From positions 5,606,501-5,670,500 of the forward strand of contig NZ_CP016616.1 in assembly GCF_002741015.1 (NCBI RefSeq): DNA of 64,000 bases. The letters run 5' to 3'. Both the position numbers and the translations under genes were made by a program. The notes below the pieces were generated by a model. The model was not told where the DNA came from and did not search any database. It saw only the letters and a program-made list of their open reading frames with translations. The stretch is from Microvirga ossetica. GTDB lineage: Bacteria; Pseudomonadota; Alphaproteobacteria; Rhizobiales; Beijerinckiaceae. The number at the start of each line of letters is the position of its first letter. The first letter of the stretch is position 1. Shown one piece after another: positions 45,044 to 57,589 of the stretch.

Positions 45044-47104
<2,061 letters not shown>

Positions 47105-47242
47105 TGGGACCTTGGTCCGAGATGATGATTCGCGTTTCTTTACACTATATCCCATGCCGTTTTTATACGTGAACAAAACGGAAACGGAAAGGGCGGTTCG
47201 TCGCCACGGGCGACAAAAGTGAAATCAGCTTAGGACATCGGA

Positions 47243-47267
47243 CCCAAAAGTGGAGACCACTTTTGGG
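47243..47267. repeat. CCCAAAAGTGG hairpin repeat
   Basis: A perfect 11-bp stem (CCCAAAAGTGG / CCACTTTTGGG) with a 3-base AGA loop in the intergenic space 47,105-47,452. The rest of that space is AT-rich promoter-like sequence for the flanking divergent genes. Confidence 0.75.
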
Positions 47268-47452
47268 ACCCGATCCGATGCTCTCTTATCTGAATGAGCG
47301 CATCGTTAATCGCGGACCTCTGGGTCCGCACGATGCGCCGTAAAGGTTACCGTCTAATTCCTCTAAAGGATGTCTTCCGGTTGTCATGCGGAACTGTTTA
47401 AATTCCATTCACGTTGGAAAGGTTAAGCAAGAGCTTAACGGGAGATACGGGC

Positions 47453-47641
47453 GTGACGACGCGGACGACTTTGGCACCGGCACAGAAGCTCCACCTCGAC
47501 CGCGCCGCGCGCAATGCGGGCGAGGCCTTCGCCTTCGACGAGCCGGATAACACGCCCGTCGCCCATCGCTCCTACGGTTCCAGCCTTCTGTGGCTGGCGA
47601 TCGCCGCCGTTGCCGTCATCGGGCTCGGGCTGACCTTCTGA
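47453..47641 (+). CDS. Small single-span membrane protein (62 residues)
   Basis: GTG 47453 follows GGGAGATAC. The first 40 residues are soluble (VTTRTTLAPAQKLHLDRAAR) and the last 18 form a membrane helix (LLWLAIAAVAVIGLGLTF). No family recognised. It ends one base before the mgtC-like gene stop on the other strand, so the two are convergent. Confidence 0.5.
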   Translation: MTTRTTLAPAQKLHLDRAARNAGEAFAFDEPDNTPVAHRSYGSSLLWLAIAAVAVIGLGLTF

Positions 47642-48136
47642 TCAGTCGTCGGCGGGCTTCTCGCCTGGGGAGAACAGCCGGGTCAGCATGTCTTCGAGGG
47701 GCTTCCCGAGGGTCAGAAGCAGCAGGGTGACGATCGTTCCGGCGATGGTGACGAACCAAGCTCCCAGGGCCGCAGCCACTCCGAGCCCCGCAGCGATCCA
47801 GACCGTCGCCGCCGTGGTGAGCCCGTGAACCTCCATCTTGTTCCGGGCCCGTAGAATCGCCCCGGCGCCGAGGAAGCCGAGGCCGGTCATGATGCCCTGA
47901 ATGACGCGGCTCGCCGAATCCTGTCCGAAATGGATGCCCTCGTAGACGGAGCCTGCCAGGACGACGATGGCGGAGCCGAGGGAGACGAGACCCAAGGTCC
48001 GCATCCCGATCGGCTTGTTGTGAATGTCCCGGTTGATGCCCACCACCATGCCGGCGATCGTCGCTGCGCAGAGGCGCAGCGACATCTCGATCTGGTCCGC
48101 GTATTCCGCCGCGAGCGATGACAGCCACTCCGTCAT
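47642..48136 (-). CDS. MgtC/SapB family membrane protein
   Basis: A 164-residue protein with about five membrane segments ([67 protein letters not shown] and [14 protein letters not shown]). The GINRD motif and GFLGAGAI segment are those of MgtC/SapB proteins, known for growth at low magnesium or for modulating the F-ATPase. The soluble C-terminal domain of true MgtC is absent. It starts 6 bases after topA ends and is probably co-transcribed. Confidence 0.85.
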   Translation of the reverse strand: MTEWLSSLAAEYADQIEMSLRLCAATIAGMVVGINRDIHNKPIGMRTLGLVSLGSAIVVLAGSVYEGIHFGQDSASRVIQGIMTGLGFLGAGAILRARNKMEVHGLTTAATVWIAAGLGVAAALGAWFVTIAGTIVTLLLLTLGKPLEDMLTRLFSPGEKPADD

Positions 48137-48141
48137 CGCGC

Positions 48142-50853
48142 TCAGCCCGCCTTGGCAGCCTTCTTGGCAGGAACCTTTTTGGCCGTCGCCTTCTTGGCCG
48201 CCGTCTTTTTCGTTGCCGTTTTCTTGGCGGGAGCCTTCTTGGCTGCGGTCTTCTTGGCGGCCGGCGCCTTCGCTGCCGCCTTCTTGGCCGGAGCCTTGCG
48301 GCTGCGGGCGGACTTTTTCGACGGGCCGGCGGCGCGGCGGGCCTTCAGAAGCTCGACAGCCTCGGCCAGCGTCACCGCTTCGGCGGCCATGGTCCGCGGC
48401 AGGGTCGCGTTGGTCTCGCCGTCGGTGACATAGGGCCCGAAACGGCCGGCCTTCACCACGATCGGCTTGCCGGATTCCGGATCCTCGCCGATCGGACGGC
48501 CGGGATCGGCCGCGCCGCGGCGGGCGCCGCCTCCGCCGCTTTCCTTGGCGACGATCAGGTCGATGGCCCGGTTGGCGCCGATCTCCAGCACGTCGTCGCC
48601 GGCGCCGAGATTGGCGTAGACCTTGCCATGCTGGACGTAAGGTCCGTAGCGGCCGATGCTTGCCAGGATCGGCTCGCCCGATTCCGGATGGGTCGCGACC
48701 TGGCGCGGCAGCGCCAGCAGCTTCAGGGCCTTCTCGAGATCGACCTGTGCCGGGGTCAGCCCCTTGGGCAGGGAGGAGCGCTTGGGCTTCTCGCCTTCGC
48801 CGAGCTGGACGAAGGGGCCGAAGCGGCCATCGCGCAGGGTCACCTGTTCGCCGGTCTCGGGATCCGTGCCCAGCACCTTCACGCCAGGCTGGCCGCCGTT
48901 CTCGGACGAGCCTTCGCCGTCGCCATCGACGCCGGTGGCGGCGAGCTGGCGGGTGTATTTGCATTCGGGATAGTTCGAGCAGCCGATGAAGGAGCCGAAC
49001 TTGCCGAGCTTCAAGGAGAGCTGGCCCGTGCCGCAGGTCGGGCAGGTGCGCGGGTTGGAGCCATCGCCCTTGTCCGGGAAGATGTGCGGGCCGAGGAGCT
49101 CGTTGAGCGCATCGAGCACCTCCGTCATGCGCAGCTCCTTCGTCTCGCCGATGGCGGCGGAGAAGTCGCGCCAGAACTCGCGCATGACCTGCTTCCAGTC
49201 GATCTCGTTGTTCGAGACCCGGTCGAGCTGCTCTTCGAGGTCGGCCGTGAAATCGTATTCCACGTAGCGGAGGAAGAAGCTTTCCAGGAAGGCCGTGACG
49301 ATGCGGCCCTTGTCCTCCGGCACGAGCCGCTTCTTCTCGATCTTCACGTATTCGCGGTCGCGCAGGGTCTGCAGCACGGCGGCATAGGTCGAGGGACGGC
49401 CGATGCCGAGCTCTTCCATACGCTTCACGAGAGACGCCTCCGAGTAGCGCGGCGGCGGCTCGGTGAAGTGCTGGGTCGCAGCGATGCGGCGGCGCTCCAG
49501 GGAATCGCCGGCCTTCATCGGGGGCAGGCGGCCCTCGTCCTCGTCCGCATCGTCGTCCTTGCTCTCGTTGTAGAGCGTGAGGAAGCCGTCGAACTTGATC
49601 ACCTGTCCGGTGGCGCGCATGTCGAGCTTGCGCGGGCCGACCTGGGCCGCGATGTCGGCCGTGGTGCGCTCGAGCTCCGCCGATTCCATCTGGCTCGCGA
49701 TGGTGCGGGTCCAGATCAGGTCGTAGAGGCGGGCCTGTTCGGGCTCCAGGTATTTCGCCACGTATTTCGGCAGGCGGCTCATGTCCGTCGGGCGGATGGC
49801 CTCGTGGGCCTCCTGCGCGTTCTTGGCCTTGGTCGAGTACTTGCGCGGCGCGCCCGGCACGTAGCGGTCGCCGTATTCCTTGCCGATCACCCGGCGCGCG
49901 GCCTGCACGGCCTCCGGCGCCATGTCGACTCCGTCGGTTCGCATATAGGTGATGAGACCGACCGTCTCGCCACCGATATCGACACCCTCGTAGAGCCGCT
50001 GCGCGATCCGCATGGTCTGCGCCGGGGCAAGGCCGAGCTTGCGCGAGGCCTCCTGCTGCAGGGTCGAGGTGGTGAACGGCGGGTAGGGGTGGCGCTTGGC
50101 GGGCTTCGCCTCGATGTTCGCCACCGAGAAGGTCGCAAGCTCCAGATCCTTCTTGAAGGCCTCGGCATCCTTGCCGTTGCCGATGTCGAGGCGCGTGATC
50201 TTCTTGCCGTCGGCTCCGACGAGGCGCGCGTCGAAAACGCCTCCGTCCTTGGTGGCGAGCGTCGCGATCAGGGACCAGTATTCACGCGGCTTGAAGGTCT
50301 CGATCTCAAGCTCGCGGTCGCAGACGAGGCGAAGCGCCACCGACTGCACGCGGCCGGCCGAGCGCGCTCCCGGCAGCTTGCGCCAGAGCACGGGCGAGAG
50401 GGTGAAGCCGACGAGATAGTCCAGCGCCCGGCGGGCGAGATAGGCGTCGACCAGGGCCTGATCGATCTGGCGCGGGTTGCGCAAAGCCGCCTGCACCGCA
50501 TCCTTGGTGATGGCGTTGAAGGTCACGCGCTCGACCGGGAGGTCCTTCAGGACGCGCTTTTCCCGCAGCGCCTCCAGCACGTGCCAGGAAATGGCCTCGC
50601 CCTCGCGATCCGGGTCGGTGGCGAGGATGAGCTTCTCGGCGCCCTTGATCGCCTTGGCGATATCGGAGACCCGCTTCGAGCCCCTGTCCTCGAGCGTCCA
50701 GATCATACGGAAGTCGTCATCCGGGTCGACCGAGCCGTCCTTGGCGGGCAGATCGCGGATATGCCCGAAGGAGGCCAGGACCTCGTAGTCCTTGCCGAGA
50801 TATTTGTTGATCGTCTTGGCCTTCGCAGGCGACTCGACGACGAGGACTTTCAT
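48142..50853 (-). CDS. topA: DNA topoisomerase I
   Basis: A 903-residue type IA topoisomerase: TOPRIM ([34 protein letters not shown]), the catalytic Tyr in [10 protein letters not shown] (near residue 300), and C-terminal zinc-finger-like units ([23 protein letters not shown]) plus three related TopA repeats. It relaxes negative supercoils. The last 70 residues are a highly repetitive Lys/Ala tail ([17 protein letters not shown]), common in alphaproteobacterial TopA and probably DNA-binding. In most relatives topA follows dprA; here dprA lies 6 kb away on the opposite strand. Confidence 0.95.
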   Translation of the reverse strand: MKVLVVESPAKAKTINKYLGKDYEVLASFGHIRDLPAKDGSVDPDDDFRMIWTLEDRGSKRVSDIAKAIKGAEKLILATDPDREGEAISWHVLEALREKRVLKDLPVERVTFNAITKDAVQAALRNPRQIDQALVDAYLARRALDYLVGFTLSPVLWRKLPGARSAGRVQSVALRLVCDRELEIETFKPREYWSLIATLATKDGGVFDARLVGADGKKITRLDIGNGKDAEAFKKDLELATFSVANIEAKPAKRHPYPPFTTSTLQQEASRKLGLAPAQTMRIAQRLYEGVDIGGETVGLITYMRTDGVDMAPEAVQAARRVIGKEYGDRYVPGAPRKYSTKAKNAQEAHEAIRPTDMSRLPKYVAKYLEPEQARLYDLIWTRTIASQMESAELERTTADIAAQVGPRKLDMRATGQVIKFDGFLTLYNESKDDDADEDEGRLPPMKAGDSLERRRIAATQHFTEPPPRYSEASLVKRMEELGIGRPSTYAAVLQTLRDREYVKIEKKRLVPEDKGRIVTAFLESFFLRYVEYDFTADLEEQLDRVSNNEIDWKQVMREFWRDFSAAIGETKELRMTEVLDALNELLGPHIFPDKGDGSNPRTCPTCGTGQLSLKLGKFGSFIGCSNYPECKYTRQLAATGVDGDGEGSSENGGQPGVKVLGTDPETGEQVTLRDGRFGPFVQLGEGEKPKRSSLPKGLTPAQVDLEKALKLLALPRQVATHPESGEPILASIGRYGPYVQHGKVYANLGAGDDVLEIGANRAIDLIVAKESGGGGARRGAADPGRPIGEDPESGKPIVVKAGRFGPYVTDGETNATLPRTMAAEAVTLAEAVELLKARRAAGPSKKSARSRKAPAKKAAAKAPAAKKTAAKKAPAKKTATKKTAAKKATAKKVPAKKAAKAG

Positions 50854-50990
50854 GAACGACTTCCTAAAAGCGGGAACAGGCGAGCGCCCTGCTGCCAGGG
50901 CGAAAGCGGCGGTCGGCCCGGACCGCCGCAGGGCGGGAATAAGTGGTTGATGATTGACGACAAGTCAAATCGGACCTGTCCCAAGCTTCC

Positions 50991-52628
50991 CTATATGGCC
51001 ACGAAGGCGCGCTCCAGCAAGGGATTCACGGCCGCCCCGAGATCGTTGGCGCCGATCATCCGGGACGGGGCGGCCAGGCGGGTCAGGGCGTAGGCCTCGG
51101 CAATCCGGGGCGGGGCGGAGCGGACGAGAGCGGCGATGGCGGCCAGGACGAACAGCCTCTCCGCGATGAAGCGGGCCCGCGCGTCGGCGTCCGGGGAATG
51201 GAGCGCCAGCACGATGTCCCGGGCCGCATCGGAGGCGCCGGGCAGGTCCCGGACATCCTCCATGAGGCGCTCCAGCACCGAGGTCGCCACCTCCGGCTCG
51301 CGGGTCTCGGCGCGCAGGATGTCGAGGGCGACCACGTTGCCCGAGCCCTCCCAGATCGCATTGACCGGGGCCTCCCGGTAGAGCCTGGGCAAGGCGCTTT
51401 CCTCCACATAGCCGTTACCGCCGAGGCATTCCATCGCCTCGTAGATGAGGCGCGGGGCCGCCTTGCAGATGCCGAACTTGGCGGCCGGCGTGACGAGCCG
51501 GGCGTACGCAGCCTCCTCGGCGTCGGCCTGCTGAAGGTCGAAGCTGCGGGCGGCCTGGAGACTTAAGGCCGTCATGGCTTCGCTCTCCAGGGCGAGGTCG
51601 GCCAGAACCATGCGCATGGCGGGCTGGTCGATCAGCTTCTTCTGGAACGCGCTGCGGTGCCGGGCATGATGCGCCGCGAGCGCGAGCCCCATCCGGATCA
51701 GCCCGGCGGAAGCGACGGCGCAGTCGAGCCGGGTCAGCTGCACCATCTCGATGATCGTGCGCACGCCGCGGCCTTCCTCACCGATCCTCCAGGCAAAGGC
51801 ATCTTCGAACTCGACCTCGGAGGAGGCGTTGGAGCGGTTGCCGAGCTTGTCCTTGAGCCGCTGCAGGCGCAGCGCGTTCAATGTCCCCTCCGGCCGGAAG
51901 CGCGGAACGAGGAAGCAGGTCAGGCCGCCCGGGGCCTGGGCGAGCACCAGGAAGGCGTCGCACATGGGCGCCGACATGAACCATTTGTGCCCGGTCAGCG
52001 CATATTCGTCGCCAGCCCTCGGCTCGGCGCGGGTTGTGTTGGCGCGGACATCCGTGCCGCCCTGCTTCTCCGTCATCCCCATGCCGAGGGTGACGGCCGT
52101 CTTTTCCCAGAACGGGAGGAAGCGCGAATCGTACTCCCGCGAACGGATTTTCGGCAGCCATTCGACCAGCCGGTTCGGAGCCGCCGCGAGCGCCCCTACC
52201 GAGGCATGGGTCATGGTGATCGGGCAGACATGACCGCTCTCGACGCCCGCCGCGGTATAAAGCCGGGCCGCCCGCGCGAGATGGGCATGTCCGCTCCGGG
52301 GCTCGTCCCAGGTCGAGGCATGCAGGCCATCCTCCATGCTGGCCCGCATGAGCACGTGATAGGCCGGGTGGAACTCCACCGCATCGATCCGGTAGCCGCG
52401 CGCATCGTGCGTGCGCAGCTTCGGCGGATTCTCGTTGGCGAGCCGGCCGATATCGAGCCGTTCCGCCGATCCCCAGGCCGCGCCGAAGGCGATCAGGCCC
52501 TCCGCCTCCGGGTCGACGCCGCAGGCTTTCAGGACGTCGAGCAGGGGCTGGTTGGTTGCGACGAGGTTCACCTCGCCGAAGGGCGGCGTCTGGTTGAAGA
52601 CCTCGTGCGTGTCATGGCGATCCGACAT
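50991..52628 (-). CDS. AidB-like acyl-CoA dehydrogenase
   Basis: A 545-residue flavoprotein. MTEKQGGTDVRANTT and the C-terminal REAPVNAIWEGSGNVVALD are the signature of the AidB/isovaleryl-CoA dehydrogenase branch. AidB in E. coli is a FAD protein of the alkylation response that binds DNA; real dehydrogenase activity is weak or absent there. Whether this one acts on acyl-CoA or DNA cannot be told. Monocistronic. Confidence 0.88.
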   Translation of the reverse strand: MSDRHDTHEVFNQTPPFGEVNLVATNQPLLDVLKACGVDPEAEGLIAFGAAWGSAERLDIGRLANENPPKLRTHDARGYRIDAVEFHPAYHVLMRASMEDGLHASTWDEPRSGHAHLARAARLYTAAGVESGHVCPITMTHASVGALAAAPNRLVEWLPKIRSREYDSRFLPFWEKTAVTLGMGMTEKQGGTDVRANTTRAEPRAGDEYALTGHKWFMSAPMCDAFLVLAQAPGGLTCFLVPRFRPEGTLNALRLQRLKDKLGNRSNASSEVEFEDAFAWRIGEEGRGVRTIIEMVQLTRLDCAVASAGLIRMGLALAAHHARHRSAFQKKLIDQPAMRMVLADLALESEAMTALSLQAARSFDLQQADAEEAAYARLVTPAAKFGICKAAPRLIYEAMECLGGNGYVEESALPRLYREAPVNAIWEGSGNVVALDILRAETREPEVATSVLERLMEDVRDLPGASDAARDIVLALHSPDADARARFIAERLFVLAAIAALVRSAPPRIAEAYALTRLAAPSRMIGANDLGAAVNPLLERAFVAI

Positions 52629-52669
52629 GGCGCGATCCTCGGTAGCGCACAGTCTTCATTGTAGCGCGC

Positions 52670-53042
52670 TCCCGCATCCGCAACAGGATTCCCTACCCCT
52701 CGCGAGGAGGCGCAGGGGTGGGGGGTTGTATGACTGGGTTAGATCAAACCAGCAAAGCGCCGGCTCACCTCTCCTTGAGGGAGAGGTCGACGCGCGTCAG
52801 CGCGGCGGGTGAGGGGTTATGCCCTTTCCGGATAGCGCTCTCCCCCTCACCCTCGCTCCGCTCGACCTCTCCCCACCGGGGAGAGGTGAGACGGTAGCAG
52901 TCGCGATCTTCATCGATGATTTTCTGCGTTTCGACTTTCCGACCCCCACCCTCGATCCCTCCCCGCAAGGGGGAGGGAAGAAAGTGGCTGAGAAACTCGG
53001 CTTGCCGCGATTTCCCAGACCGCCTATAGCCATCGCTTTAAG
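52670..53042. repeat. Cluster of short palindromic repeats, no gene
   Basis: Several G/C-rich hairpins: CTCTCCTTGAGGGAGAGGTC (about 52,770), CTCTCCCCACCGGGGAGAGG (about 52,867) and CCTCCCCGCAAGGGGGAGGG (about 52,955). They lie between divergent aidB-like and pyrB genes. No coding frame seen. Repeats of the same kind occur at 38,060, 59,835 and 62,886. Confidence 0.6.
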
Positions 53043-53990
53043 ATGAGCGACGCCCCCCGATCCATTTTTCCGCACCGGCACCTCCTCGGCATCGAGGGGC
53101 TGTCTCCTTTGGACATTCAGGCGCTTCTCGATCTCGCCGAGAGCCAAGTCGAGGTGAGCCGGCAGATCGAGAAGAGAAAGTCGACCCTTCGGGGCCGGAC
53201 CCAGATCAATCTCTTCTTCGAAGCCTCCACCCGCACGCAATCCTCCTTCGAGATCGCCGGCAAGCGCCTCGGCGCCGACGTGATGAACATGCAGGTCGGG
53301 TCCTCCTCGGTGAAGAAGGGCGAGACGCTGATCGACACGGCCGTGACGCTCAATGCCATGCGGCCCGACATCATCGTGGTGCGCCATCACGCGGCGGGTG
53401 CGGTGCATCTTCTGGCGCAGAAGGTCGATTGCTCGGTTGTGAACGCCGGCGACGGCGCGCACGAGCATCCGACCCAGGCGCTGCTCGACGCGCTCACCAT
53501 CCGCCGCAACAAGGGCCGCATCGAAGGCCTCACCATCGCGATCTGCGGTGACATCCTGCATTCGCGGGTGGCGCGCTCGAACATGATCCTGCTCGCGGCG
53601 ATGGGCGCGCGGGTGCGCCTCGTCGCTCCTTCGACCCTACTGCCGCCCGGCATCGCGCGCCTCGGCTTCGAGACCTTCACGAGCATGAAGGAGGGCCTCA
53701 AGGACGCGGACATCGTCATGATGCTGCGCCTGCAGCGCGAGCGCATGAACGGCTCCTTCGTGCCCTCGGTGAAAGAGTATTTCCGCTTCTACGGGCTCGA
53801 CCAGGAAAAGCTCGCCTTCGCCAAGCCTGACGCGCTGGTGATGCATCCCGGCCCGATGAACCGCGGCGTCGAGATTTCCTCCGACGTGGCCGACGGCGCG
53901 CAATCGCTCATCCGCGAGCAGGTCGAAATGGGCGTCGCCGTGCGCATGGCGGTGCTGGAGGCTCTGGCGAGCCATCTGCCGAACAGGTGA
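53043..53990 (+). CDS. pyrB: Aspartate carbamoyltransferase catalytic subunit
   Basis: A 315-residue enzyme of pyrimidine synthesis that makes carbamoyl aspartate. The carbamoyl-phosphate site is [12 protein letters not shown], the conserved HPTQ is at [14 protein letters not shown], and the aspartate side shows MLRLQRERM and [12 protein letters not shown]. First gene of pyrB - DUF559 - pyrC-like - plsY - dprA. No pyrI regulatory subunit is present; in this lineage the pyrC-like partner probably forms the complex. Confidence 0.95.
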   Translation: MSDAPRSIFPHRHLLGIEGLSPLDIQALLDLAESQVEVSRQIEKRKSTLRGRTQINLFFEASTRTQSSFEIAGKRLGADVMNMQVGSSSVKKGETLIDTAVTLNAMRPDIIVVRHHAAGAVHLLAQKVDCSVVNAGDGAHEHPTQALLDALTIRRNKGRIEGLTIAICGDILHSRVARSNMILLAAMGARVRLVAPSTLLPPGIARLGFETFTSMKEGLKDADIVMMLRLQRERMNGSFVPSVKEYFRFYGLDQEKLAFAKPDALVMHPGPMNRGVEISSDVADGAQSLIREQVEMGVAVRMAVLEALASHLPNR

Positions 53991-53995
53991 GAATT

Positions 53996-54043
53996 TCCCT
54001 CTCCCCGAAGCGGGAGAGGGTGGCCCGAAGGGCCGGGAGAGGG
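53996..54043. repeat. Palindromic repeat before the DUF559 gene
   Basis: CTCTCCCCGAAGCGGGAGAG followed by GGCCCGAAGGGCC. It ends in GAGAGGGGCC, which provides the Shine-Dalgarno for the next gene. Confidence 0.65.
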
Positions 54044-54046
54044 GCC

Positions 54047-54490
54047 GTGGACAGGACACGAAAGAACCAAATCACCCCAAAACTCCGCTCCTTCGCCAAG
54101 GAGCAGCGCTCGATCCCAACACGGGCCGAGGATCTGTTCTGGCAGCAGGTCCGGGCCGGTCGCTTCCACGGCTACAAGTTCAAGCGGCAGGTGCCGGTTG
54201 CGCCTTACATCGTCGATTTCCTCTGTGCCGAGGCCAGGGTGATCGTCGAGCTGGATGGCGCTCCCCACGACCGAGCCGACCAGCGAGCGCATGACGAACG
54301 GCGCGATGCCTTTCTGCGCGGCCAAGGCTTTCGGGTGCTGCGCTTTTCCAACGATCTCATGCTCGGCAACGGCAATCTCGTTCTTGACACCGTGCGCCAA
54401 GCGATTGAAGCCGAACTCGGCCCCTCTCCCGACCTGCTTCGCAGGCCACCCTCTCCCGCAGAGGGGAGAGGGAAAGGAGACCACCTGTGA
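54047..54490 (+). CDS. DUF559 (VSR-like) endonuclease-domain protein
   Basis: About 147 residues. DUF559 proteins have a Vsr-like nuclease fold: AEDLFWQQVRAGRFHGYKFK, APYIVDFLCAEARVIVELDG, RRDAFLRGQGFRVLRF. The probable active-site Asp/Glu lie in DFLCAEARVIVELDG. Function unknown, possibly DNA repair. GTG 54047 follows GAGAGGGG; a longer start at 53987 would run through a repeat. The last 25 residues (DLLRRPPSPAEGRGKGD) come from a second repeat copy. Its stop overlaps the next start as TGATG. Confidence 0.75.
   Translation: MDRTRKNQITPKLRSFAKEQRSIPTRAEDLFWQQVRAGRFHGYKFKRQVPVAPYIVDFLCAEARVIVELDGAPHDRADQRAHDERRDAFLRGQGFRVLRFSNDLMLGNGNLVLDTVRQAIEAELGPSPDLLRRPPSPAEGRGKGDHL
54432..54478. repeat. 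Palindromic repeat inside the end of the DUF559 gene
   Basis: The motif CTGCTTCGCAGGCCACCCTC then TCCCGCAGAGGGGAGAGG is the inverse relative of the repeat before this gene. It is translated as the C-terminal tail. Confidence 0.6.
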
Positions 54491-55785
54491 TGCCTGCTGA
54501 TAGACCGATCCTGCTGAAAAACGCCCGCCTCATCGACCCCGCTGGCGACCGCGAGGAGCGGGGCGGGGTGCTGGTGCGCGACGGCGTGATCCAGGCGGTC
54601 GGGCCGCAGGTCGTGCAGGCCGCCGATGCGCAGGTGATCGATTGCGGCGGCCAAGTGCTCAGCCCCGGCCTCATCGACATGCGCGCCTTCATCGGCGAGC
54701 CGGGCGGGCCCTATCGCGAGACACTCAAGAGCGCCGGCGAGGCGGCTGCGGCGGGCGGGGTCACGACCGTAGTCTCCATGCCCGACACGAGCCCGGTTCT
54801 CGACGATCCGGCCGTCATCGACTTCATCGTGCGCCGCGCCCGCGACACCTCCATCGTCAACATCTGCCCAGCCGCCGCCCTGACCAAGGGACTGGAAGGG
54901 CAGGAGATGGCGGAGATCGGCCGCCTCAGGGAGGCCGGCGCCATCGCGTTCACCGATGGCGCGCGCTCGGTGACGAATGCGCAGGTCTTGCGCCGCGCTC
55001 TGACTTACGCCCGCGACTTCGACGCGCTGATCGTCCACCATGTGGAGGATCCCGACCTCGTCGGACAGGGCGTGATGAACGAGGGCGAGTTCGCCTCGCG
55101 GCTCGGGCTGCCCGGCATTCCGCGCGAGGCCGAGACGGTGATGCTGGAGCGCGACATCCGCCTCGTGCGCCTCACCGGCGGACGCTACCACGCCGCCATG
55201 ATCTCGACCGCCGATTCGGCGGAGATCGTGCGCGCCGCGAAGGAAAAAGGGCTGCCGGTCACCTGCGGCGTTTCCATCAATCACCTGTCGCTCAACGAGA
55301 ACGACATCGGAGATTACCGCACCTTCCTGAAGCTTTCGCCGCCGCTGCGCCACGAGGACGACCGGCAGGCGATGATCGACGCGCTGGCCGACGGCACCAT
55401 CGACGTGATCGTCTCCGACCACAATCCACAGGATGTTGAGAACAAGCGGCTCCCCTTCGCCGAGGCGGCGGACGGCGCGGTCGGGCTCGAGACCCTGCTC
55501 TCGGCGGCCCTGCGCCTCGTTCATGAGGAACGCGTCTCCCTGCCCCGGCTCCTTCGTGCCCTGTCGACGAGGCCTGCCGAGATTCTCGGGCTTCCGTCCG
55601 GACGGCTGACGGTCGGCGCGCCCGCCGACCTCATCGTCTTCGATCCCGACACGCCCTACGTCCTCGACAAGCGCGATCTCAGATCGCTGTCCAAGAACTC
55701 GCCCTTCGACGAGGCCCGCCTGCAAGGGCAGGTGACGATGACGATGGTGGCGGGCAGGGTGGTCTTTCAGCGCGATACGATGTAA
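54490..55785 (+). CDS. pyrC: Dihydroorotase-like protein, probably non-catalytic (PyrX type)
   Basis: A 431-residue amidohydrolase of the dihydroorotase family. In active enzymes the metal-binding motif after PGLID is DXHXH; here it reads PGLIDMRAFIGEPGGP, so both histidines are lost. Other family sites are present (IVHHVEDPDL, CGVSINHLSL, VSDHNPQDVENKRLP). This matches the inactive dihydroorotase homologue that supports PyrB assembly in Pseudomonas and related bacteria. A second, active pyrC is then expected elsewhere. ATG 54490 overlaps the DUF559 stop. The name pyrC is used loosely. Confidence 0.85.
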   Translation: MPADRPILLKNARLIDPAGDREERGGVLVRDGVIQAVGPQVVQAADAQVIDCGGQVLSPGLIDMRAFIGEPGGPYRETLKSAGEAAAAGGVTTVVSMPDTSPVLDDPAVIDFIVRRARDTSIVNICPAAALTKGLEGQEMAEIGRLREAGAIAFTDGARSVTNAQVLRRALTYARDFDALIVHHVEDPDLVGQGVMNEGEFASRLGLPGIPREAETVMLERDIRLVRLTGGRYHAAMISTADSAEIVRAAKEKGLPVTCGVSINHLSLNENDIGDYRTFLKLSPPLRHEDDRQAMIDALADGTIDVIVSDHNPQDVENKRLPFAEAADGAVGLETLLSAALRLVHEERVSLPRLLRALSTRPAEILGLPSGRLTVGAPADLIVFDPDTPYVLDKRDLRSLSKNSPFDEARLQGQVTMTMVAGRVVFQRDTM

Positions 55786-55795
55786 CGAGAAGTGA

Positions 55796-56398
55796 ATGTC
55801 TGACGAAGCCAATCTCCTGTACATGCTGGCCGCGCTCGTTTTCGGCTATCTCCTGGGCTCGATTCCCTTCGGCCTCATCTTCACCCGCATGGCGGGCTTA
55901 GGAGATGTGCGCAAGATCGGCTCCGGCAATATCGGCGCCACGAACGTGCTGCGCACCGGGCGGAAGGGCATTGCCGCCGCGACTTTGCTCGGCGACATGC
56001 TGAAGGGCACCGCAGCGGTCGCGATCGCCGCCCTGTGGGGCCCGCAATTCGCCATCGTCGCGGGGCTCGGCGCCTTCTTCGGCCATCTCTTCCCGGTCTG
56101 GCTCGGGTTCAAGGGCGGCAAGGGCGTGGCCACCTTCATCGGCGTGCTGCTCGGCCTGAAGCCGCTGGCGGCCCTGATCTTCGCGCTGATCTGGCTCGGA
56201 ATCGCCTTTACCAGCCGCTATTCGTCGCTTTCGGCGCTGATCGCCAGCGCGGCGACGCCTATCATCCTCTGGCTTCTCGGCGAGCCCGGCATGGCGGGCC
56301 TCGCCATCATCCTCGCGGCGCTGCTCTGGTGGAAACACAGCCAGAACATCAGCCGCCTTCTGGCCGGGACCGAGGGCAAGATCGGGCAGAAGGGATAG
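55796..56398 (+). CDS. plsY: Acyl-phosphate:glycerol-3-phosphate acyltransferase
   Basis: A 200-residue integral membrane enzyme, about five spans. It carries the PlsY motifs [54 protein letters not shown] and a C-terminal [12 protein letters not shown]. It makes lysophosphatidate from acyl-phosphate and glycerol-3-phosphate, the first step of phospholipid synthesis. ATG 55796 starts 10 bases after the previous stop; dprA follows after 3 bases. Operon pyrB to dprA. Confidence 0.95.
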   Translation: MSDEANLLYMLAALVFGYLLGSIPFGLIFTRMAGLGDVRKIGSGNIGATNVLRTGRKGIAAATLLGDMLKGTAAVAIAALWGPQFAIVAGLGAFFGHLFPVWLGFKGGKGVATFIGVLLGLKPLAALIFALIWLGIAFTSRYSSLSALIASAATPIILWLLGEPGMAGLAIILAALLWWKHSQNISRLLAGTEGKIGQKG

Positions 56399-56401
56399 TC
56401 C

Positions 56402-57583
56402 ATGATCCTGACGGATGAGCAGCGTCTCGACTGGCTTCGCCTCATCCGCTCGGAAAATGTGGGACCCAGAACCTCCCGTGCCCTGGTCAACCAATATGGC
56501 GGCGCGGGCCTGGCTCTCGAGGCCCTGCCGGAGCTCGCCCGCCGCGGCGGGCGCCTGCTGCTGAAGGTCTGCAGCCGGGCCGAGGCCGAGAAGGAGATGG
56601 CCGCCGCCGCTCGCCTCGGCGTGCGCTTCGTCGCCATGGGCGAGCCCGATTACCCGAAGACCCTGCAGGCCATCGACACCGCGCCGCCTCTCATCGCACT
56701 CCGCGGCGCTGCCGCGTTGCTGGCAAAACCCTCCGTTGCCATCGTCGGATCGCGCAATGCCTCCGCCGCCGGCCTGACCTTTGCCGAGCGCCTGGCGCGG
56801 CAGCTGGGCGAGGCCGGCTATGGGGTGGTGTCCGGCCTGGCGCGCGGCATCGACACCAGGGCGCACAAGGCGAGCCTCGAGACCGGCACCGTCGCGGTCC
56901 TCGCGGGTGGGCACGACCGGATCTATCCCTCTCAGAACGAGCCGCTGCTGAACGCCATCCTGGAGCAGGGCGGGGCGGTGATCTCCGAGATGCCCATGGG
57001 CTGGGAGCCCCGCGGACGCGATTTTCCGCGCCGTAACAGAATCGTTTCAGGCCTGTCCTACGGGGTGGTCGTGGTCGAAGCGGCGCGGCGCTCGGGCTCG
57101 CTCATCACCGCACGTTTCGCCCTGGAGCAGGGCCGCGAGGTCTTTGCCGTGCCCGGTTCGCCGCTCGATCCGCGCGCCGAGGGCACCAACGATCTCATCC
57201 GCGACGGGGCGACCCTCTGCGCGGGCGTGGAGCATGTGACCAGCGTGCTCGAACCCCTGATCGCCGCCGGCCCGCGTCTCGACCGGGGTGCCGAGGAGCC
57301 GCATCATGCCGTCGGGTCGGAGGAACTCTGGGACGAGCTCGACCTCCCCGACATCGTCCGCGCGCCGGTGCGTCCCGTCATGCCGGACGACGGAGGCGAC
57401 GAGCCTGCGGGCGACGCCGATCTCACGATCTTCCTTGGACCCTCGCCCGTCGCCATCGACGATCTCGTGCGGCAATCGGGGCTTCCGATCCGCAGCGTGC
57501 AGATGGCCTTGCTGGAGCTTGAGATCGCCGGGCGCCTCGAGCGCCATGGCGGCAACGCGGTGTCGCTGATCGTAGCGCGCTGA
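56402..57583 (+). CDS. dprA: DNA processing protein DprA
   Basis: A 393-residue DNA-binding protein of natural transformation. The Rossmann-like DprA core shows [71 protein letters not shown] and [22 protein letters not shown] winged-helix C-terminus ([19 protein letters not shown]) follows. It binds incoming single-stranded DNA and loads RecA. It ends the pyrB-plsY operon; in relatives topA is next, but here topA is elsewhere on the other strand. Confidence 0.93.
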   Translation: MILTDEQRLDWLRLIRSENVGPRTSRALVNQYGGAGLALEALPELARRGGRLLLKVCSRAEAEKEMAAAARLGVRFVAMGEPDYPKTLQAIDTAPPLIALRGAAALLAKPSVAIVGSRNASAAGLTFAERLARQLGEAGYGVVSGLARGIDTRAHKASLETGTVAVLAGGHDRIYPSQNEPLLNAILEQGGAVISEMPMGWEPRGRDFPRRNRIVSGLSYGVVVVEAARRSGSLITARFALEQGREVFAVPGSPLDPRAEGTNDLIRDGATLCAGVEHVTSVLEPLIAAGPRLDRGAEEPHHAVGSEELWDELDLPDIVRAPVRPVMPDDGGDEPAGDADLTIFLGPSPVAIDDLVRQSGLPIRSVQMALLELEIAGRLERHGGNAVSLIVAR

Positions 57584-57589
57584 GCGGCC

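Noticed and set aside
48118..51093. Long open frame opposite topA (991 codons), and similar ones opposite parE, rnr, helicase and AddB-like genes
   Set aside because: These mirror well-supported genes on the other strand, have no domain motifs and have the composition expected of high-GC antisense frames.
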